The notes below the pieces were generated by a model, which was not told the origin of the DNA, did not search any database, and worked only from the letters and a program-made list of their open reading frames with translations. 64,000 nucleotides of DNA from Streptomyces sp. NRRL B-24484 (GTDB lineage: Bacteria > Actinomycetota > Actinomycetes > Streptomycetales > Streptomycetaceae). Made by a program: the position numbers and the translations under genes. Below are positions 60,150-64,000 of this stretch, piece by piece; positions within the stretch are counted from its first letter, which is position 1; the number at the start of each line of letters is the position of its first letter. The stretch covers positions 124,001-188,000 of the forward strand of contig NZ_JOAI01000006.1 in the NCBI RefSeq assembly GCF_000717715.1. Direction: 5' to 3'.

Positions 60150-61271
60150 ATGAGAGTCATCGTCGTAGGAGCCGGGGTGCTCGGCACCATGCACGCCTGG
60201 CACGCCGTCGAGCGCGGCCACGAGGTCGTCCACCTGGAGCGCGAGGCGGAGGCCCGCGGCGCCTCCGTCCGCAACTTCGGCCTGATCTGGGTCGGTGGTC
60301 GCGCCTCCGGTGAGGAGCTCGCCACCGCGCAGCGCGCCCGCGAGCTGTGGCAGCGGATCGGCGAGCGCGTTCCCGGCCTGCACTTCCGGGCCAACGGCTC
60401 GCTCACCGCGCTGCGCACCGAGGCGGAACTCGCCGTCGCCGAGGAGGTGGTGAAGGGCGAGGAGGCCGCCGCACGCGGATTCCGGCTGCTCGACGCCGCC
60501 GAGGCCCGGGCCGTCAACCCGGCCCTGCGCGGCAACCACCTCGGCGCCCTGCACTGCACCCGCGACGCCGCGGTCGAACCCCGCGCCGCCCAGCCCGCGC
60601 TGCGCGCCGCCCTGGAGGCCACCGGCCGCTACACCTTCCTCCCCGGCCGCGAGGTCCGCGAGGTGATCGGCGGCTCCGCCGTCCGCGACGACCACGGCCG
60701 GGTGCACGCCGGCGACCTCGTCCTGCTCTGCACGGGCGCCTGGACGGGCGGCCTCGTCCGCGAACTCGCCCCCGAGCTGCCCGTCCGCCGGGTCCGGCTG
60801 CAGATGATGCAGACCGACCCGCTGGACGAGCCGCTGACCACCTCCGTCGCCGACGGCGACAGCTTCCGCTACTACCCCGCCTACGCGGGCACCGCCCTGG
60901 ACGCCCTGAAGGCCGTCCAGCCGCAGGGCGAGACCGCCGCCGAGCACCGGATGCAGCTGCTCATGGTCCAGCGCACCGACGGCGGGCTCACCATCGGCGA
61001 CACCCACGAGTACGAGCAGCCGTTCGGCTTCGACACCGTCGAGGAGCCGTACGAGCACTTCACCGCCGTCGCCGAGGAGCTGCTCGGCCGGCCGCTGCCG
61101 CGGATCCGCCGCCGCTGGGCTGGCGTCTACGCCCAGTGCCTCGACTCCACCCGCGTCGTCCACCGCGAGCGGATCCGCGACGGCGTCTGGCTGGTCACCG
61201 GGCCCGGCGGCCGCGGCATGACCTGCTCCCCGGCCATCGCCGAGACCACCGCCGACCTCGCCGAGCTGTAA
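60150..61271 (+). CDS. FAD-dependent oxidoreductase of the TIGR03364 phosphonate-linked type
   Basis: 373 residues from ATG at 60150. DAO-fold flavoprotein with Rossmann motif MRVIVVGAGVLGTMHAWHAVERG, then RGASVRNFGLIWVGG and C-terminal VTGPGGRGMTCSPAIAE. The NFG-IWVGG wording and coupling to a PhnX-like hydrolase gene match a subfamily found in aminoethylphosphonate degradation clusters, where it oxidises an aminophosphonate derivative. No phosphonate transporter or transaminase is in the window, so the substrate remains open. Confidence 0.82.
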   Translation: MRVIVVGAGVLGTMHAWHAVERGHEVVHLEREAEARGASVRNFGLIWVGGRASGEELATAQRARELWQRIGERVPGLHFRANGSLTALRTEAELAVAEEVVKGEEAAARGFRLLDAAEARAVNPALRGNHLGALHCTRDAAVEPRAAQPALRAALEATGRYTFLPGREVREVIGGSAVRDDHGRVHAGDLVLLCTGAWTGGLVRELAPELPVRRVRLQMMQTDPLDEPLTTSVADGDSFRYYPAYAGTALDALKAVQPQGETAAEHRMQLLMVQRTDGGLTIGDTHEYEQPFGFDTVEEPYEHFTAVAEELLGRPLPRIRRRWAGVYAQCLDSTRVVHRERIRDGVWLVTGPGGRGMTCSPAIAETTADLAEL

Positions 61272-61295
61272 GCCGAGCCGTAAGGAACACCCCGC

Positions 61296-61973
61296 ATGAG
61301 CACCGACATCCGCCTCGTCGTCCTCGACATGGCCGGCACCACCGTCGCCGACGGCGGCCTGGTCGAGCAGGCCTTCCGCGCCGCCGCGGCCGACCTCGGC
61401 GTCGCCGACGGCAGCGCCGAGCACGCCCGCATGCTCGACCACGTCCGCGCCACCATGGGCGAGTCCAAGATCTCCGTCTTCCGGCACCTCTTCGGCGACG
61501 AGGACCGCGCCCGGCGGGCCAACCGCTCCTTCGAGGCCGCGTACCACGACCTCGTCGACGCCGGGCACTGCACCCCGCTGCCCGGTGCCGCCGAGGCGAT
61601 CGGGCGGCTGCGCCGAGCCGGCCTGACGACCGTCCTCACCACCGGCTTCTCCCGTGCCACCCAGGACCGGATCCTCGCGGCGCTCGGCTGGCAGGACCTC
61701 GCCGACCTCACCCTCTGCCCCGCCGACGCCGGCCGCGGCCGCCCCTACCCGGACATGGTGCTGACCGCGCTGCTGCGCACCGGCACCGACTCCGTCCGGC
61801 AGATCGCCGTCGCCGGGGACACCGGCTACGACATGCTGACCGGCACCCGGGCCGGCGCCGCCGTCGTCGCCGGCGTCCTCACCGGCGCCCACGAGGAGCA
61901 GCGGCTGCGCGCGGACGGCGCCACCCACGTGCTGGCCTCGGTCGCCGACCTGCCGGAGCTGCTCGGCGCCTGA
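61296..61973 (+). CDS. Phosphonatase-like HAD hydrolase (TIGR03351 type)
   Basis: 225 residues. HAD motif I is VVLDMAGTTVADGG with nucleophile D11, motif II LTTGFSR, and motif IV IAVAGDTGYDMLTG. The MAGTTV wording is that of PhnX (phosphonoacetaldehyde hydrolase)-related enzymes. ATG at 61296, 24 bp after the oxidoreductase, so the two are almost certainly cotranscribed. True PhnX enzymes use a Schiff-base lysine near motif I; I do not see it clearly, hence phosphonatase-like. Confidence 0.85.
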   Translation: MSTDIRLVVLDMAGTTVADGGLVEQAFRAAAADLGVADGSAEHARMLDHVRATMGESKISVFRHLFGDEDRARRANRSFEAAYHDLVDAGHCTPLPGAAEAIGRLRRAGLTTVLTTGFSRATQDRILAALGWQDLADLTLCPADAGRGRPYPDMVLTALLRTGTDSVRQIAVAGDTGYDMLTGTRAGAAVVAGVLTGAHEEQRLRADGATHVLASVADLPELLGA

Positions 61974-61991
61974 CGGCGGGCCGGGGGAGCC

Positions 61992-63320
61992 TCAGGCCGC
62001 CTTCAGCCGGGCCACCACGCGGGCCCGCTGGTCGAGGTGGGCGACCGCCCGGTTGCCCAGGTGCGGGCGCAGCCCGCTGCGCAGTGCGCCGAAGTGCTCG
62101 TCGCCGCGGACGCTGCTGATCCCGGTGTAGTCGTCCAGGAAGGACGACCAGGTCGCGGCGGCCGCCTCGACGTGGCCGTGCTCCATCTGGCGGCGGGCCA
62201 GCAGGCCGAGGCCGTGGACCCGGCCCTGCCGCTCGGCCCGCGGCCGGACCCGGTTGGAGGTCTGCAGCGCCGAGATCGAGCCCGGCAGGTCGCCCAGCTC
62301 GTACAGCACGTGCGCGAGGTGGAACTGGTACGCCGCCAGGTCGTAGCCGCCGACCGCGTCGTTGCGGCCGTCCGCCCTGGAGAGCGCCGCCTCGGTCTCG
62401 GAGAGCCGGGCGAAGGCCTGCCGCCGGTCCTTCACCATCGCCGCCCCGTGCGCCTGCTGGCCGCGCAGGAAGGCGGTGAGCCGGGGGCCGGCGGCGGGCG
62501 CGGCCTGCGCCGCAGAGTCCGCGTACTCCAGGGCGCGCGGCCCGTGGCCCAGGCTGGACGCCTGCAGCGACATGCCGCGCAGCGTCCGGCAGTACGTCAC
62601 GTGGTCGCCGGCCTGGTCGGCGAGGCGCAGCGCCTGCACGTAGTACGACTGGCCGAGGCCCTGCGCGAGCTCGTAGACCGCGGACCAGCCGGCCAGGTAC
62701 GTCAGGTCCGCGGCGGCGGAGAGCATCCCGCCCTTCGACCGGTCGCTGCCGGCGGCCTGCAGCCACGGGCCGACGCTGTTCACCAGGAAACTCGCCATCA
62801 TCGGGCGGGCGTGCGCCGCGCCGAGTTCGTCCAGGATGCCGGCCAGCCGGTCGGTCATCGTCCGGACGGTGGCCACCTCGCCGTCGCCGATCCGCACCGT
62901 GCGGCCCGCGGCCGCCCGGTCGATCCGCTCGGCGGCCTCGCCGAAGCCGGGCACCGCCAGCGCCGCCGAGTACAGCCCGGCGGCGAGCACGCTCCGGCGG
63001 GACGGGTCCATGTCGGCCCGGCCGAGCGCCACCAGCCCGCTCACCGGATCGGTGGCCTCGCGGTCGCCGAGCCCGGTCTCCTCGGCCGCCACCGGCCGGC
63101 CCAGCCGCCGCGCGAACGCCTCCCGCACGACCCCGGCGACCTCCGCACGCGGCCGCGACCCGGCCAGCCAGTGCGACACCGTGGTCTTGTCGTACGTGAG
63201 TCTGAGCCCCGCCTCCGCGCCGGTGCGGCGGACCGCCCGGGCGAGCTGGTCGTTGCCCCAGTCCGCCTCGCGCATCAGCGCGGCGAGAGCGGCGTTCGGT
63301 GTACGCGTGCGTCGTCCCAT
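61992..63320 (-). CDS. XRE-type regulator with TPR-like C-terminal domain
   Basis: 442 residues. An N-terminal helix-turn-helix (about 10-60; LTYDKTTVSHWLAGSRPRAEVAG) is followed by a long helical-repeat region (about 150-430) with TPR-like pairs such as YYVQALRLADQAGDHVTYCRTLRGMSLQASSLG. This architecture is typical of streptomycete developmental/antibiotic regulators such as NsdA-like proteins. It diverges from a small ATP-binding protein gene, a frequent pairing in this group. Convergent with the HAD gene with only an 18-bp gap. Confidence 0.83.
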   Translation of the reverse strand: MGRRTRTPNAALAALMREADWGNDQLARAVRRTGAEAGLRLTYDKTTVSHWLAGSRPRAEVAGVVREAFARRLGRPVAAEETGLGDREATDPVSGLVALGRADMDPSRRSVLAAGLYSAALAVPGFGEAAERIDRAAAGRTVRIGDGEVATVRTMTDRLAGILDELGAAHARPMMASFLVNSVGPWLQAAGSDRSKGGMLSAAADLTYLAGWSAVYELAQGLGQSYYVQALRLADQAGDHVTYCRTLRGMSLQASSLGHGPRALEYADSAAQAAPAAGPRLTAFLRGQQAHGAAMVKDRRQAFARLSETEAALSRADGRNDAVGGYDLAAYQFHLAHVLYELGDLPGSISALQTSNRVRPRAERQGRVHGLGLLARRQMEHGHVEAAAATWSSFLDDYTGISSVRGDEHFGALRSGLRPHLGNRAVAHLDQRARVVARLKAA

Positions 63321-63336
63321 GTCGGCCTCGACTCGT

Positions 63337-63385
63337 GTTCAACCGGTTCAACCCTGTCCACAGCATGGACTGTTCTCTCCTGTGG
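63337..63385. promoter_or_regulatory. Direct and inverted repeats in the XRE/ATP-binding region
   Basis: Tandem 9-bp near-repeats GTTCAACCG and GTTCAACCC (63337-63354) lie 17 bp upstream of the XRE start. Arms CCACAG (63358-63363) and CTGTGG (63380-63385) follow with a 16-base spacer. Candidate autoregulatory sites. Confidence 0.4.
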
Positions 63386-63514
63386 AGTAAACGAGTTGAC
63401 TGAACGTGAGCCGTTGGAGGGACTGGATCCGACGGCTCCCTGCGGCCTGCCCCGGTTTCCCCCCACCGGCGGCAGGCCGTGTCCCCCGCCGTCCCGGGAG
63501 AGCAGGAGCGACCC

Positions 63515-63928
63515 ATGACGACCGCCGCGAGGTCATCGACCGCCGTGACGCGCCAGGCTCCGCCCGCCGCGGCCGAACTGCCGTGCGAGGAACGGTCGGC
63601 GCAGCTCGCCCGCGGGCTGGTCCGGGCCCGCCTCGACCACCTCGGGCTGGCCGCCCTCGTCGAGGACGCCGAACTGGTGGTCTCCGAGCTGGTCGGCAAC
63701 AGCGTCCGGCACTGCGGCGGCCGGCGGATCCGGGTCACCGTCCGACGCCGGCTCGACGGCCGGGTCCGGATCAGCGTCGAGGACGCCTGCCGCACCCCGC
63801 CGACGCTGCTCACCGCCGCCGAGGACGACGAGTGCCACCGCGGGCTCGCCCTGGTCGACACGCTGGCGGACCGCTGGGGGACGGCGCCGACGGCGGGCGG
63901 GAAGGTGACCTGGGCCGACCTGCGCTGA
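63515..63928 (+). CDS. Small ATP-binding protein (anti-sigma factor/GHKL type)
   Basis: 137 residues from ATG at 63515 (AGGAG six bases upstream). A GHKL/HATPase_c domain with N-box AELVVSELVGNSVRH (E58, N62), a degenerate G1-like EDACRTPP segment and GLALVDTLADRWG. Streptomycetes encode dozens of these proteins near XRE regulators and DUF397 proteins. They may act as anti-sigma or signalling kinases. No DUF397 gene is visible before the window ends. Confidence 0.85.
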   Translation: MTTAARSSTAVTRQAPPAAAELPCEERSAQLARGLVRARLDHLGLAALVEDAELVVSELVGNSVRHCGGRRIRVTVRRRLDGRVRISVEDACRTPPTLLTAAEDDECHRGLALVDTLADRWGTAPTAGGKVTWADLR

Positions 63929-64000
63929 CCTGCGCCGACGTCCCGCGCCGAGGTCCCGGGCGTCCGCGGTGTGTCGCCCGGACGGCGTGCGTGGCTCGAA

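Noticed and set aside
59007..61928. 973-codon minus-strand frame opposite the PhzF-like and phosphonate-type genes
   Set aside because: No domain, Gly/Ala/Val-rich, and fully overlapped by three genes with recognisable motifs.

Overview
This window is high-GC actinobacterial chromosome, almost certainly from the family Streptomycetaceae (Streptomyces or Kitasatospora). The evidence is the very GC-rich third codon positions, an SsgA-like sporulation protein, a sufR-B-D-Rieske-C-S-U-T operon, heme A synthesis genes beside an oxidative pentose phosphate cluster, and a LAXTG-type sortase substrate. The species cannot be named from sequence alone. I see no tRNA, rRNA, CRISPR array, transposase or integrase.

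Left part (1-27.6 kb), mostly core metabolism. zwf (cut by the window edge), tal and tkt run leftwards as a pentose phosphate block. ctaB diverges from them and ctaA lies 3 kb further on, so both heme O/A steps are here. Between them sit a CrtI-like oxidoreductase, a DUF2461 protein and a small conserved protein. A leftward three-gene envelope operon (membrane protein, small membrane protein, acyltransferase 3 with a long disordered tail) diverges from a secreted choice-of-anchor A protein. That protein ends in a LAFTG sortase signal and has a DasR-like (dre) palindrome upstream. A DrrAB-like ABC exporter diverges from the SUF iron-sulfur operon. Their shared intergenic region carries an iron-box-like palindrome and a CAAC-N6-GTTG SufR-type operator. 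After suf come a DUF4389 membrane protein, an MFS transporter that overlaps it convergently, and an acidic protein of unknown function.

Middle part (27.6-39 kb), accessory in character. A 3503-residue secreted RHS/YD-repeat protein has three LamG-like modules and a variable C-terminus with an HxxD motif reminiscent of polymorphic toxin type 15. It is followed at once by a SUKH/SMI1-type immunity protein. Its 200-bp upstream region is conspicuously AT-rich and holds a match to the Streptomyces Crp motif.

Right part (39-64 kb). A VOC protein and a hypothetical protein are followed by a Tat-exported PhoX-type phosphatase with a two-unit PHO box. A proline catabolism locus follows (PucR regulator, pruA, proline dehydrogenase). 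Next are a double TerD protein, aminopeptidase N, a proline-rich membrane-anchored protein, the SsgA-like protein, a GAF regulator and a PAP2 phosphatase. A two-component system diverges from an FtsX/FtsE-type ABC exporter across two inverted repeats. The window ends with a PhzF-like protein, a phosphonate-type oxidoreductase/hydrolase pair, an XRE/TPR regulator and a divergent small ATP-binding protein.

Many convergent gene pairs are separated by strong GC-rich hairpins, listed as terminators. Many very long open frames on the opposite strand, especially across the RHS gene, are composition artefacts and were left out.
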